NCBI RefSeq assembly: GCF_000192745.1
Contig: NC_015259.1
Span: 2,619,001 to 2,683,000, forward strand
Direction of reading: 5' to 3'
Origin: Polymorphum gilvum SL003B-26A1
GTDB taxonomy: Bacteria; Pseudomonadota; Alphaproteobacteria; Rhizobiales; Stappiaceae
Length of the DNA stretch: 64,000 nucleotides
Positions 16,757-25,288 of the stretch are shown in pieces (positions within the stretch are counted from its first letter, which is position 1; each line of letters starts with the position of its first letter). The notes under the pieces are model-generated. The model saw only the letters and a list, made by a program, of their open reading frames with translations. It was not told the DNA's origin and did no database searches. Made by a program: the position numbers and the translations under genes.

Positions 16757-17326
16757 ATGGCCAAGGACGCCAACTCGAGAGCTGCCCCGCCCGCGGGGCA
16801 GCTCCTTGCCGGCCTCGACCGAGGCTGGACGCTGCTGGTCGACGGCCTGGCGGCGCTCGGAACCCTGATGATCGGCGTGCTGATGGCGATCATCTGCGCC
16901 GACGTCGTCGCCCGCAACCTGATGGGCGCCTCGCTGCCGCTGGTGTCGGAGCTCGGCGCGCTGACGCTGGTGATGATCGTCTACCTCCAGCTCGCCACCA
17001 CCGTGCGCCACGACCGGCTGGCGCGCACCGAACTGTTCTTCACCGGTTTCCGCGAACGGCTGCCGCGCGCCGGCGCGGTGCTCGCTTGCCTGTTCGACCT
17101 GACCGGCGCCGTGGCGCTCGCCGCCATCGCCTGGTCGACCGTCGGCATCATCGAGCGCGACCTGTCGTCCGGCCAGTTCATCGGCGTGACCGGCGTCATG
17201 ACGCTGCCGACCTGGCCGTTCCGCGCCCTGATCATCCTCGGCATGAGCGTCTCGGCGGTGCAGTTCCTGGTGATGGCGGCGAAGAACCTGCGCGCCGCTG
17301 CCCGAGGCAAGGGGGCCCGGACATGA
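16757..17326 (+). CDS. dctQ: TRAP transporter small permease (DctQ)
   Basis: 189-residue protein with four membrane segments, first at about residues 33-55 and last near the C-terminus. 'DVVARNLMGASLPLVSELG' is the DctQ signature. It supports the large permease. Four-base overlap (ATGA) with dctM. Confidence 0.9.
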   Translation: MAKDANSRAAPPAGQLLAGLDRGWTLLVDGLAALGTLMIGVLMAIICADVVARNLMGASLPLVSELGALTLVMIVYLQLATTVRHDRLARTELFFTGFRERLPRAGAVLACLFDLTGAVALAAIAWSTVGIIERDLSSGQFIGVTGVMTLPTWPFRALIILGMSVSAVQFLVMAAKNLRAAARGKGART

Positions 17327-18636
17327 CCGGCATCGAAATCGGGGCACTGGCCGTGGTCGGCCTGATCGTGCTGATCTACATCGGCCTGCCGATCGGCCTC
17401 GGCATGCTGGTCGTCTCCTACGCCGGCGTCGCGGCGATCCGCAACGAGGCGGTCGCCTTCCGCATGGCCGGCGCGGTGGCCAACGATTCCTTGCGCGAGT
17501 ACCTGTTCGCGGTGGTGCCGCTGTTCGTGCTGATGGGTCTGCTGGTCACCGTGTCGGGGGTCGGCAAGGACACATTCGACGTGTTCCAGCAGGCGCTGCG
17601 GCGGCTGCGCGCCGGCCTCGGCGTGGCGACCGTGTTCGCCAACGCGGTGTTCGCCTCGATCACCGGCATCTCGATCGCCTCGGCCTCGGTGTTCAGCCGG
17701 GTCGCCGTGCCGGAGATGACCCGCCATGGCTACACCAAGACGTTCGCCACCGGCGTGGTCGCCGGCAGCTCGGTGCTCGGCATGCTGATCCCGCCATCGC
17801 TGCTGATGATCGTCTATGCGGTGCTGGCCGAGGAATCGGTCGGGCGCATGTTCCTCGCCGGCGTGCTGCCCGGCCTGCTGCTCGCCGGCGTGTTCTCGCT
17901 GACGATCTTCCTGCTGGCGACCTTCAACCGGCGCTTCGTGTTCGACACGCCGGTCGACGGCGCAGCCTTCGAGAGCTTCGGCCTCGGCCGGCTGGCGGCC
18001 AAGGCGGTGCCGATCGCGACGCTGATGCTGCTGGTGCTCGGCGGCCTCTACGGCGGCTTCCTCAATCCGACCGAAGCGGGCGCGGTCGGCGCGCTCGGTG
18101 CGCTGGCGGTCGCCGCCATGCGGCGGTCGCTGACCGGCCGCTCGCTGTGGCGGCTGATGGTGGAGACCGGCCAGATCACCGTGTCGGTGCTGATCCTGAT
18201 CATGGCCGCGACCTATTTCAGCCGCATGCTGGCGATGTCGGGGCTGCCGACGGCCCTGGCCGACCTGCTGCTGTCGGGACCGATCGGGCCGATGGGCTTC
18301 CTGGTGCTGTTCCTGGCGCTGGTGATCGTGCTCGGCTGCATCATCGATTCCATCTCGATCATGCTGATCCTGCTGCCGATCGCGCTGCCGGTGGCAACCG
18401 CCGCCGGCTTCGACCTGATCTGGTTCGGCGTGCTGACGGTGATCGCGGTCGAGATCGGCCTGTTGACCCCGCCCTTCGGCCTGTCGGTCTACACCATCAA
18501 GTCGGCCATGGCCGACCCGACCCTGCGCGTCAGCGACATCTTCCGCGGCGCCCTGCCCTTCGTCGCGGCGATGATGCTGACGCTCGCCATCCTCATCGCC
18601 TTCCCCGCCATCACGACCTGGCTCGCCAGACTGTAA
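17323..18636 (+). CDS. dctM: TRAP transporter large permease (DctM)
   Basis: 437-residue sodium-coupled transport subunit with about 12 membrane segments. It has the family's 'VPLFVLMGLLV', 'AGSSVLGMLIPPSLLMIVYAVLAEESVGRMFLAGVLPG' (first part shown as key region) and 'TPPFGLSVYTIKSAM' blocks. The ATG is fixed by the ATGA overlap with dctQ. It resembles the permease at 45671-46999 closely, more than it resembles the one at 36725. Confidence 0.92.
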   Translation: MTGIEIGALAVVGLIVLIYIGLPIGLGMLVVSYAGVAAIRNEAVAFRMAGAVANDSLREYLFAVVPLFVLMGLLVTVSGVGKDTFDVFQQALRRLRAGLGVATVFANAVFASITGISIASASVFSRVAVPEMTRHGYTKTFATGVVAGSSVLGMLIPPSLLMIVYAVLAEESVGRMFLAGVLPGLLLAGVFSLTIFLLATFNRRFVFDTPVDGAAFESFGLGRLAAKAVPIATLMLLVLGGLYGGFLNPTEAGAVGALGALAVAAMRRSLTGRSLWRLMVETGQITVSVLILIMAATYFSRMLAMSGLPTALADLLLSGPIGPMGFLVLFLALVIVLGCIIDSISIMLILLPIALPVATAAGFDLIWFGVLTVIAVEIGLLTPPFGLSVYTIKSAMADPTLRVSDIFRGALPFVAAMMLTLAILIAFPAITTWLARL

Positions 18637-18654
18637 CGACCAACGGACGTCTCC

Positions 18655-19197
18655 ATGCCCCATCTCCTCGGTTTCTCCGGCAGCCTCAGGGCCGCCTCGT
18701 CGGCCACCGCCCTGCTGCGCGCGCTGATCGCGCGGCTCGAGGGCAAGGCGGAGGTCGAGATCGCCGACATCGCCAGCCTGCCGCACTACAACGCCGACCA
18801 CGACGGCGGAGCCGCGGTTGCCGCCCTGCTGGCGGCGATCGAGCGGGCCGACGGGCTCGTGTTCGTCACCCCGGAATACAACTACTCGGTCCCGGGCGTG
18901 CTGAAGAACGCCATCGACTGGGCATCGCGGCCGGCCTACCAGTCGGTGCTGAAGGGCAAGCCGGCCTTCGTGGCGACCGTGTCGGGCGGGCTGATCGGCG
19001 GCGCGCGGGCGCAGGCGCACCTGAAATACGTGCTCAACGCCGTGCTGGCCGAGGTCTATCCGTGCCAGGAGGTCGTCGTGCCGCAGGCACCGGCCAAGAT
19101 CGTCGACGGGGTGTTCGCCGACGCCGCCGTGCTCGACTTCGCCGGCGCCGCGCTCGATGGCTTCCTGGCCCGCATCGCGGCGACGCGGGGGCGCTGA
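18655..19197 (+). CDS. NADPH-dependent FMN reductase (chromate-reductase-like)
   Basis: 180-residue flavodoxin-like reductase. The FMN phosphate loop is 'GSLRAASSATALLRA' and the diagnostic 'TPEYNYSVPGVLKNAIDW' surrounds the isoalloxazine. Relatives reduce quinones, azo dyes or chromate with NAD(P)H. It follows dctM by 18 bases, so it is probably the last gene of the plus-strand operon. A paralogue lies at 23381, on the other side of the tct genes. In an aromatic-catabolism setting it may keep quinones reduced. Confidence 0.88.
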   Translation: MPHLLGFSGSLRAASSATALLRALIARLEGKAEVEIADIASLPHYNADHDGGAAVAALLAAIERADGLVFVTPEYNYSVPGVLKNAIDWASRPAYQSVLKGKPAFVATVSGGLIGGARAQAHLKYVLNAVLAEVYPCQEVVVPQAPAKIVDGVFADAAVLDFAGAALDGFLARIAATRGR

Positions 19198-19242
19198 GGC
19201 ACAGGCCCCGGACCGCCGGCGCGCCGGCAGGCGGGTCAGACC

Positions 19243-19295
19243 TGCGCCGGCTTGCGCCGGCGCGATATCAGGTTTGCGCCGGCTTGCGCCGGCGC
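19243..19295. repeat. 21-base direct repeat with 32-base period at tctA stop
   Basis: TGCGCCGGCTTGCGCCGGCGC occurs at 19243-19263 and 19275-19295. The second copy encodes the last residues of TctA ('RRRKPAQ') and the first is an untranslated duplicate of that tail. Each is followed on the minus strand by a stop codon. GC-rich and self-complementary, so it can also form hairpins between the convergent genes. Confidence 0.85.
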
Positions 19296-20767
19296 AGGGC
19301 AGAAACGACGACCCAGACGACGATCGCCAGGCCGATGGCGAGGATCGCCGCGCTCAGCGGCCGCTCGACGAACACCGCCGGATCGCCGCGCGACAGGAGC
19401 AGCGAGCGGCGCAGGTTGGTCTCGATCAGAGGCCCGAGCACCAGGCCGAGCAGGAGCGGCGCCGGCGAGAAGCGCATCAGGCGCATGGCGAAGCCGGCGA
19501 CGCCGAAGACGAGCGCCATCAGCACGTCGAACGCCGAGTTGTTGATCGAGTAGACGCCGATGCAGATGAACACCAGGATCGCCGGATAGAGCAGGCCGTA
19601 GGGGATCGACAGGATGCGCACCCACAGCCCGATCAGCGGCAGGTTCAGGATCAGCAGCATCACGTTGCCGATGAAGAAGCTGACGGTCAGGCCCCAGAAC
19701 AGCTCGGGCTGGTCGACGACCAGGCGCGGACCCGGCACGATGCCGTGGATGATCAGCGCGCCGAGCATGATGGCAACGATGGCATCGCCGGGAATGCCGA
19801 GGCTAAGTGTGGGGATGAAGGCGGCCTGGGCGGCGGCGTTGTTGGCCGCCTCGGGCGCGACGACGCCCTCGATGGCGCCCTTGCCGAAGCGCGAGGGATC
19901 CCTGGCGACGCGCTTTTCCAGGGCGTAGGCGACGAAGGTGGACAGGGCCGCGCCGGTGCCGGGCAGGATGCCGAGTACCGAGCCGACGCTGACGCCGCGC
20001 AGCGACGGCAGGACCGAGCGCCGCCAGTCGTCGGCGGTCGGCAGCATCGAGCGCCAGCTGACGTCGACCGGCCTGACCGAGCCGCGCTTGATCCGGCCGG
20101 CGTTGAGGATGACCTCGGAAATGCCGAACAGGCCGGTGGTCAGGATGACCAGGTTGACCCCGTCGCTGAGTTCCGGCAGGCCGCCGGTGAAGCGGCGCAC
20201 GCCGCTGTTGACGTCGGTGCCGACGATGCCGAGCAGCAGGCCGAGCACGACCATGGCAAGCGAGCGCGACGGCGAGCCGTCGCCGACCAGCGCGGCGGCG
20301 AGCAGCCCGACCACCATCAGCGAGAAATATTCCGGCGAGCCGAAGCTGAGCGCGACCCTGGCCAGCGCCGGCGCGAAGGCGGCGAGGATGACGATGCCGA
20401 CAATGCCGCCGAAGAAGGAGGCGATGGTGGTCATGAACAGGGCGACGCCGGCGCGACCCTGGCGAGCCATCGGATAGCCGTCGATGCAGGCGACCGCCGC
20501 GCCGGCGGTACCGGGCAGGTTGAGCAGGATCGAGGCGGTCGAGCCGCCATACATCGAGCCGTAGTAGATGCCGGCCAGCATGATGATGGCGTCGGTCGGC
20601 GCGGCGTAGAAGGTCAGCGGCAGGAGCATGCCGACCGTGGCCAGCGGGCCGATGCCCGGCAGCACGCCGATCAGCATGCCGAGCGTCACGCCGAGGCCGC
20701 AATACATCAGGGCCGACAGGCTGAGCGCGACCGAGAAGCCGAGCGTCAGGTTGGAGATCAGATCCAT
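19268..20767 (-). CDS. tctA: Tripartite tricarboxylate transporter large permease (TctA)
   Basis: 499-residue inner-membrane permease with about 12 segments. It has the TctA hallmarks: 'GVLPGIGPLATVGMLLPLTF' near the N-terminus, 'LNLPGTAGAAVACIDGYPMA', and the repeated half 'GILPGTGAALSTFVAYALE' around residue 300. It follows tctB by 5 bases. With TctB and a periplasmic TctC it imports a carboxylate using the ion gradient. The gene's extreme 3' end is duplicated downstream. Confidence 0.92.
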   Translation of the reverse strand: MDLISNLTLGFSVALSLSALMYCGLGVTLGMLIGVLPGIGPLATVGMLLPLTFYAAPTDAIIMLAGIYYGSMYGGSTASILLNLPGTAGAAVACIDGYPMARQGRAGVALFMTTIASFFGGIVGIVILAAFAPALARVALSFGSPEYFSLMVVGLLAAALVGDGSPSRSLAMVVLGLLLGIVGTDVNSGVRRFTGGLPELSDGVNLVILTTGLFGISEVILNAGRIKRGSVRPVDVSWRSMLPTADDWRRSVLPSLRGVSVGSVLGILPGTGAALSTFVAYALEKRVARDPSRFGKGAIEGVVAPEAANNAAAQAAFIPTLSLGIPGDAIVAIMLGALIIHGIVPGPRLVVDQPELFWGLTVSFFIGNVMLLILNLPLIGLWVRILSIPYGLLYPAILVFICIGVYSINNSAFDVLMALVFGVAGFAMRLMRFSPAPLLLGLVLGPLIETNLRRSLLLSRGDPAVFVERPLSAAILAIGLAIVVWVVVSALRRRKPAQT

Positions 20768-20772
20768 GGAAC

Positions 20773-21228
20773 TCACCAGACGATGGGCGCGAGCGGCAGC
20801 TTGAGGAAGGTGACGAAGATCAGCGTGCAGGCGACGGCGAGGCCGACGGCGAGCACCAGCACGGTGCGCGGGGCGAGCGAGCGGTCGGCCAGGCTGGAGA
20901 TGACGACGCTGGCGACGATCGCCGGCGCCAGGCCGAAGCGTTCGACCAGCAGCGCGAAGGCGAGCGGCCCGCCGGCGACTGCGGCGATGCTGGCCAGCGG
21001 CACGCGCGGCAACGGCTCGTCGGTCGCCGGGGCGCGAAGGTCCTCGACAAGAATGGCGAGACCGGCGAGGATCATCAGAAGCGATAATCCGAGCGGGAAG
21101 ATCGCCGGACCGATCTGGCGCGCCGTCCCGAACGGATAGGCGGTCGATTCCCACAGGGCGATCAGGCCGACGGCGAGCGCCGAGCCGCCGGCCATCAGCG
21201 AACCGCGTGAAAGTCTTGGCATGTGCAT
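20773..21228 (-). CDS. tctB: Tripartite tricarboxylate transporter small permease (TctB)
   Basis: About 151 residues with four membrane segments and the TctB pattern 'GTARQIGPAIFPLGLSLLMILAG'. The start is uncertain: ATG at 21228 or 21222, after a weak GGCAGG site. The frame remains open upstream but is not protein-like there. It is the first gene of the minus-strand tctBA unit, divergent from the iclR gene with a perfect palindrome between them. Confidence 0.85.
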   Translation of the reverse strand: MHMPRLSRGSLMAGGSALAVGLIALWESTAYPFGTARQIGPAIFPLGLSLLMILAGLAILVEDLRAPATDEPLPRVPLASIAAVAGGPLAFALLVERFGLAPAIVASVVISSLADRSLAPRTVLVLAVGLAVACTLIFVTFLKLPLAPIVW

Positions 21229-21319
21229 GATCCTGCCGGTGCCTCCCCAGGTCCCCGTCCCGACCCGTCCCCGCGGCAAGATGACTGTTGCGCGCCGGTT
21301 CTGATGTGCTAAATATGTC

Positions 21320-21335
21320 GTTCACAAGTGTGAAC
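21320..21335. promoter_or_regulatory. Palindromic operator between tctB and iclR
   Basis: GTTCACA-AG-TGTGAAC: perfect 7-base arms. It lies 11 bases upstream of the iclR start and about 90 bases from tctB, the right place for an IclR protein to control itself and the divergent transporter. Confidence 0.7.
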
Positions 21336-21346
21336 AAGTTTATCTC

Positions 21347-22114
21347 ATGAAAAAGACCTCCGTCCGAAAAGTCAAGTCCGCCGATCGCACGCTCGACCTG
21401 CTCGAACTGCTCGCCCACGCGCCGGCAGCGATGAGCGCGGCAGCCCTGTCAGACGCCCTCGGCATCCCGAAGAGCAGCCTGTTCCACCTGGTCGGCACGC
21501 TGACCGAACGCCGTTACCTGACGCTTGTCGACGGCAAGGCCTACCGGCTCGGCCCGATGATCGCCGAGCTGGCGCGCGGCGTGGAACCCGACCGCCACCT
21601 GGCACGACTGGTCGAGCCAGTGCTCGAGGAGTTGTGCGCGGCAATCAACGAGAGCTGCGCCTTCAACGTCCAACGCGGCGACGACGTCGAGGTGGTCGCA
21701 ACCCGGGCCGGACGGCAGGCGCTGACCTACACCATGCAGGTCGGCGACCTCGCCCCGCTCTATGCGGTCTCGGGCGGCAAGATCATGCTCGCCTACAAGG
21801 ATCAGGCCTGGCTCGACGGCTACCTGAAGCGGGTCCGGTTCGAGAAGTTCACCCCCAACACGATCCAGTCGCACGAACGGCTGCTGCGCGAGATCGAGCG
21901 CGCCCGGGTCGAGGGCTTCGGCTTCGTCGAGGAGGAATTCACCCATGGGATCGTCGGCATCGCGGCGGCGGTACGGCAGGGCGACAGTGTGGTCGGCGCC
22001 CTCAATGTCGCCGTGCCGAGCCCGCGCTTCGACAGCCAGAAAGCGTCCCAGATCCGCCAGCAGCTGCGTGGCGCGGTCAGCCGCGCCGAAGCGCTGATCG
22101 CGCGCCTGAGATGA
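21347..22114 (+). CDS. IclR-family regulator of the tct locus
   Basis: 255 residues: winged helix at about 10-65 ('AALSDALGIPKSSLFHLVGTL') and IclR effector domain ('MQVGDLAPLYAVSGGKIMLAY', 'FVEEEFTHGIVGIAAAV', 'ALNVAVPSPRF'). It sits between tctBA and tctC, unlike the usual arrangement of the three transporter genes together. Probably senses the transported carboxylate or a derivative. Confidence 0.9.
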   Translation: MKKTSVRKVKSADRTLDLLELLAHAPAAMSAAALSDALGIPKSSLFHLVGTLTERRYLTLVDGKAYRLGPMIAELARGVEPDRHLARLVEPVLEELCAAINESCAFNVQRGDDVEVVATRAGRQALTYTMQVGDLAPLYAVSGGKIMLAYKDQAWLDGYLKRVRFEKFTPNTIQSHERLLREIERARVEGFGFVEEEFTHGIVGIAAAVRQGDSVVGALNVAVPSPRFDSQKASQIRQQLRGAVSRAEALIARLR

Positions 22115-22219
22115 TTCCCCCCACCGGACCTCCCACCCGCCCCGCGCCCTGCGCGCCACGTTCCCGTCGGCACGCACAGCGGGTTGACAAGGCGCATTTT
22201 GCCATGCTTCCTGTTCACG

Positions 22220-22236
22220 GATGAAAATTATTCATC
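22220..22236. promoter_or_regulatory. Palindrome upstream of tctC
   Basis: GATGAA-AATTA-TTCATC, perfect 6-base arms, in the 190-base gap before tctC. It differs in sequence from the GTTCACA palindrome, although a GTTCAC half-site lies just before it (22213-22218). Confidence 0.5.
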
Positions 22237-22304
22237 TAATGAAACTGCGCTGCACCTGGGAGGGCGGGACGACACTGCCCGCGGCAAGAGGAGGAAACTC
22301 GAAG

Positions 22305-23279
22305 ATGACACAGCGGACGACCCTGGTGGCCGGGCTTTGCGGCCTGGCGTTGATGGCGGCCGGCGCCGCGGCGCAGGCCCAGAGCTGGCCGGAACGCCCG
22401 GTCTCGATGATCGTCGCCTATGGCGCCGGCGGCGGCACCGACACGCTGGCGCGGATCGTCGCCGACCCGCTTTCGCGGGTGATCGGCCAGCCGGTCGTGG
22501 TCGAGAACCGGCCCGGTGCCGGCGGCACCATCGGCGCCGACGCGGCCGCCAAGGCGTCCCCCGACGGCCACACGCTCTACATGATGGCCAACGGTCACAC
22601 GGTCGCCGGCGCCATGTATGCCAGCCTGCCCTACGACACGGTCGCCGACTTCCAGGGCATTTCCGAGGTCGCGTCCATGCCGCTGGTAGTGATCGCGCGT
22701 CCGGACTTCCCGGCGAATACCTTCGCCGAACTGGTCGAGCTGGCCAAGAAGCAGCCCGGCGAGCTGGATTTCGCCAGCATCGGCGTCGGCTCGTCGCAGC
22801 ATTTCGCCGGTGCGCTGCTGGCCGAGACCGCAGGCATCGAGATGGTCCACATTCCCTACCAGAAGACGCCGGAAGCGCTCGCCGCCGTGCTGTCGGGCGA
22901 GGTCGACCTGCTGGTCGAGGTGCTGGCGCCGATGCTCGGCCAGATCGCCAGCGGCGAGATCAAGGCGATCACGGTGACCAGCGCCGAGCGCCACCCCAAG
23001 CTGCCGGACGTCGGCACCGTCGCCGAAGCCGGCTACGCGGACTACGACGTGGCGACCTGGTACGGCATCGCCATGCCGAGCGGCGCCGAAGCGGCGCTGG
23101 TCGACAAGGTCTCGGCTGCCGTCCAGGAGGCGCTGAAGGACGATGCCGTCACCGCCAAGCTGGTCGAATCCGGCTATGTGACCGGCGCCTCGAGCCCGGC
23201 CGACTTCACCGCCAAGATCGCCTCCGAAACGGAGCGCTGGCGCGCGGTGCGCGAAAAGGCCGGCATCGAGACCCGCTGA
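22305..23279 (+). CDS. tctC: Tripartite tricarboxylate transporter binding protein (TctC/Bug)
   Basis: 324-residue periplasmic protein: signal peptide to about residue 26 ('AGAAAQAQS'), then the Bug family opening 'WPERPVSMIVAYGAGGGTDTLARIV'-type block (key part 'GAGGGTDT'), 'VVVENRPGAGG' and 'HIPYQKTPEALAAVLSGEVD'. The start has a strong ribosome site (aagaggagg). It would deliver a carboxylate to TctAB, encoded on the other side of iclR on the opposite strand. Confidence 0.93.
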   Translation: MTQRTTLVAGLCGLALMAAGAAAQAQSWPERPVSMIVAYGAGGGTDTLARIVADPLSRVIGQPVVVENRPGAGGTIGADAAAKASPDGHTLYMMANGHTVAGAMYASLPYDTVADFQGISEVASMPLVVIARPDFPANTFAELVELAKKQPGELDFASIGVGSSQHFAGALLAETAGIEMVHIPYQKTPEALAAVLSGEVDLLVEVLAPMLGQIASGEIKAITVTSAERHPKLPDVGTVAEAGYADYDVATWYGIAMPSGAEAALVDKVSAAVQEALKDDAVTAKLVESGYVTGASSPADFTAKIASETERWRAVREKAGIETR

Positions 23280-23380
23280 CCTCGCCGGGGCCGCGCGGAC
23301 GCCTTGCGGACGTTTCCGCCGCCGGGCGGCCCTCCCCTCCCCGTCGAACCGCGCCCGAGCGCGCTACCCACACGGTGACA

Positions 23381-23950
23381 ATGTCCAGACCCCTCACCTT
23401 TCTCAGCCTCTGCGGCAGCCTGCGGCAGGGATCGTTCAACCGCATGATCGCCGACACGCTGCCCGATCTCGCCCCCGACGGAGTGACCATCCGCCCCGCA
23501 CCGCCGATCGGCGCCATCCCGCTCTACAACGCGGACGTCCAGACCAGGGACGGCTTCCCGCAGGCGGTCACCGACCTCGCCGAGGCGGTGCGTGCGGCCG
23601 ACGGCGTCGTGATCGTGTCGCCGGAATACAATTTCTCGGTGCCGGGCGTGCTCAAGAACGCCATCGACTGGGTGTCGCGCGTGCCCGACCAGCCGTTCAA
23701 GGACAGGCCGGTGGCGCTGCAGTCGGCGGCGACCGGCATGCTCGGCGGCGCGCGCGCTCAGTATCACATGCGCCAGATCATGGTGTTCCTCGACGCGCTC
23801 GTGTTCACCAAGCCGGAGGTGTTCGTCTCCTTCGCCGGCCAGAAGGTCGATGCCGCCGCCGGGCGCCTGACCGACGAGGACGCGCGCAAGGTGATTTCCG
23901 CCCAGCTCGCCGGCTTCGCCAGGTTCGTCCACCGCGTCGGCGCCGCCTGA
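23381..23950 (+). CDS. NADPH-dependent FMN reductase, second copy
   Basis: 189 residues, paralogous to the protein at 18655: 'CGSLRQGSFNRMIADTLP' phosphate loop and 'SPEYNFSVPGVLKNAIDWVSR'. It also has 'GMLGGARAQYHMRQI', matching 'GGARAQAHLKYVL' in the other copy. Likely a cytoplasmic quinone or flavin reductase. Upstream are 100 bases without a gene, downstream a SnoaL-like gene after 33 bases. Confidence 0.88.
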   Translation: MSRPLTFLSLCGSLRQGSFNRMIADTLPDLAPDGVTIRPAPPIGAIPLYNADVQTRDGFPQAVTDLAEAVRAADGVVIVSPEYNFSVPGVLKNAIDWVSRVPDQPFKDRPVALQSAATGMLGGARAQYHMRQIMVFLDALVFTKPEVFVSFAGQKVDAAAGRLTDEDARKVISAQLAGFARFVHRVGAA

Positions 23951-23983
23951 GCGCCTCCCCTCTTTCCAGGAGAATTCCAGATC

Positions 23984-24604
23984 ATGAGCCTATCTGCAGA
24001 CCTGCTCGACCGCCTCGCCATCCGCGATCTGGTCGAGAACTGGGCCGTCTGGCGCGACGCCGGCGACTGGGAGCGTTTCCGCACCGTCTGGCACGACGAC
24101 GGCGTCATGCAGGCGACCTGGTTCCAGGGCGTCGCCGACGACTTCATCCGGGTCAGCCGCGAGGGCTTCGACAAGGGGGTGAGCATCCTGCACTTCCTCG
24201 GCGGCACCTCGATCGACCTCGCCGGCACGCGGGCGATCGCGCAGACCAAGATGACCATCTCGCAGCGCGGGCCGGTCGACGGGGTGATGTGTGACGTCGT
24301 CTGCACCGGGCGCTTCTACGACTTCCTGGAAAAGCGCCAGGGCACATGGGGCGTCGTGCTGCGCCAGCCGATCTACGAGAAGGACCGGCTCGATCCGCTC
24401 GACCCGGCGGCGGAGCTGAAGCTCGACCGGGAGCTGCTGGCCACCTTCCCGGAGGGCTACCGGCATCTGGCCTATATCCAGACCAAGCTCGGTTTCACGG
24501 TGAAGCGCGACATGCCCGGCCTGAAGGGGCCGGCGGTCGAGGCGCTGTACCGGCGCGGCGCGGCCTGGCTCGCCGGCGAGGCGGTGGACAAGATCGCCAG
24601 CTGA
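23984..24604 (+). CDS. SnoaL/NTF2-like domain protein
   Basis: 206-residue protein with an NTF2-like fold at the N-terminal two thirds: 'LLDRLAIRDLVENWAVWRDAGDWERF' (key part 'IRDLVENWAVWRDAGDW'), 'DGVMQATWFQG', then strands with 'HFLGGTSIDLAGTRA'. Such folds serve as small dehydratases, isomerases or ring-hydroxylation partners. The C-terminal 60 residues ('LATFPEGYRHLAYIQTKLGF') are conserved in a family of aromatic-catabolism SnoaL proteins. The reaction cannot be assigned. Ribosome site caggagaa. Confidence 0.75.
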   Translation: MSLSADLLDRLAIRDLVENWAVWRDAGDWERFRTVWHDDGVMQATWFQGVADDFIRVSREGFDKGVSILHFLGGTSIDLAGTRAIAQTKMTISQRGPVDGVMCDVVCTGRFYDFLEKRQGTWGVVLRQPIYEKDRLDPLDPAAELKLDRELLATFPEGYRHLAYIQTKLGFTVKRDMPGLKGPAVEALYRRGAAWLAGEAVDKIAS

Positions 24605-24615
24605 GGCATCGAGGG

Positions 24616-24648
24616 CGGGCGGGACGCAAGGCATTCCGCCCGAGTTTT
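24616..24648. terminator. Terminator between SnoaL-like gene and qhpE
   Basis: CGGGCGG and CCGCCCG around a 13-base loop, followed by agtttt on the plus strand. It serves the plus-strand tct-linked operon and perhaps the convergent qhp operon. Confidence 0.65.
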
Positions 24649-24655
24649 CAAGGAG

Positions 24656-25288
24656 TCAGGCACCGCACCGCTCGCGCCCGAGATAACGCACCGCCGGGGA
24701 TAGCGCGTCGAGCGCTTCGGCGGCGGAGCCGGACCAGCGGGCGGCGAGCAGGCCGCTCAGGTGGGCTGCGGCGGCGCTGGCGCCGCGCACCTGCGGATGG
24801 CCGAGCGCGACCGGACAGGCGCCCCAGGCGGCCTGCGGCAGGTCGAGGCGCGACAGCTCTCCGGGGCCGCAGCGGGCGTCGCCCTGGACCGACACGACGT
24901 CGGCCAAGGCTGCCGGAAAGACCGGCCCGCCGCGCGCCGGCGCGGAAGCGACGACGAGGCTACCGGCCTCCTGTAAGATCCTGATCCTCAAAGCGATTTC
25001 GGCCGATGGCCGGGCCAGTCCGAAGGAGCAGTGGACGATCTGCGGCGGCTCCTCGCGCAACCAGTCGAGGGCGTCCGCCAGCGCCTCGACCGTGGTCGAC
25101 AGACGGCCGGGAAACACCACTGCGTTGACGACACGCACGGCGCCGGAAAAGTGCCGGATGGTCGCCGACAAGGCTCCGGCATGGCGCCGGGCCGCTGCCG
25201 ATCCGTCGTCACGGCAGAACCAGGCCTGCGCGGCAAGGCCGGACGCGTCCGCGGCCAGGGCGCCGTCGAGGAGCGCGAGGCGGATCAT
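24656..25288 (-). CDS. qhpE: QhpE, subtilisin-like protease for amine dehydrogenase maturation
   Basis: 210-residue reduced subtilisin-like protein, last gene of the qhp operon. In Paracoccus, QhpE cuts the leader from the crosslinked gamma subunit QhpC in the cytoplasm. Here the protein starts 'MIRLALLDGALAAD' (catalytic Asp region), has 'VVNAVVFPGRLSTT' and 'VHCSFGLARPSAEI' (equivalent to the oxyanion Asn/Ser strand), and ends with 'VRGASAAAAHLSGLLA', in which 'GASAAAAH' takes the place of the subtilisin GTS-A nucleophile motif. Its start overlaps the qhpF stop by four bases. Assignment rests on position and these motifs. Confidence 0.85.
   Translation of the reverse strand: MIRLALLDGALAADASGLAAQAWFCRDDGSAAARRHAGALSATIRHFSGAVRVVNAVVFPGRLSTTVEALADALDWLREEPPQIVHCSFGLARPSAEIALRIRILQEAGSLVVASAPARGGPVFPAALADVVSVQGDARCGPGELSRLDLPQAAWGACPVALGHPQVRGASAAAAHLSGLLAARWSGSAAEALDALSPAVRYLGRERCGA

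Noticed and set aside
16981-19020. Large minus-strand open frame opposite dctQM and the flavin reductase
   Set aside because: His/Gln/Arg-rich translation, antisense to membrane proteins, no ribosome site or motif.
22184-22212. Sigma-70 promoter for tctC from the TTGACA at 22184
   Set aside because: No acceptable -10 hexamer at 15-18 bases; only the -35-like element is present.
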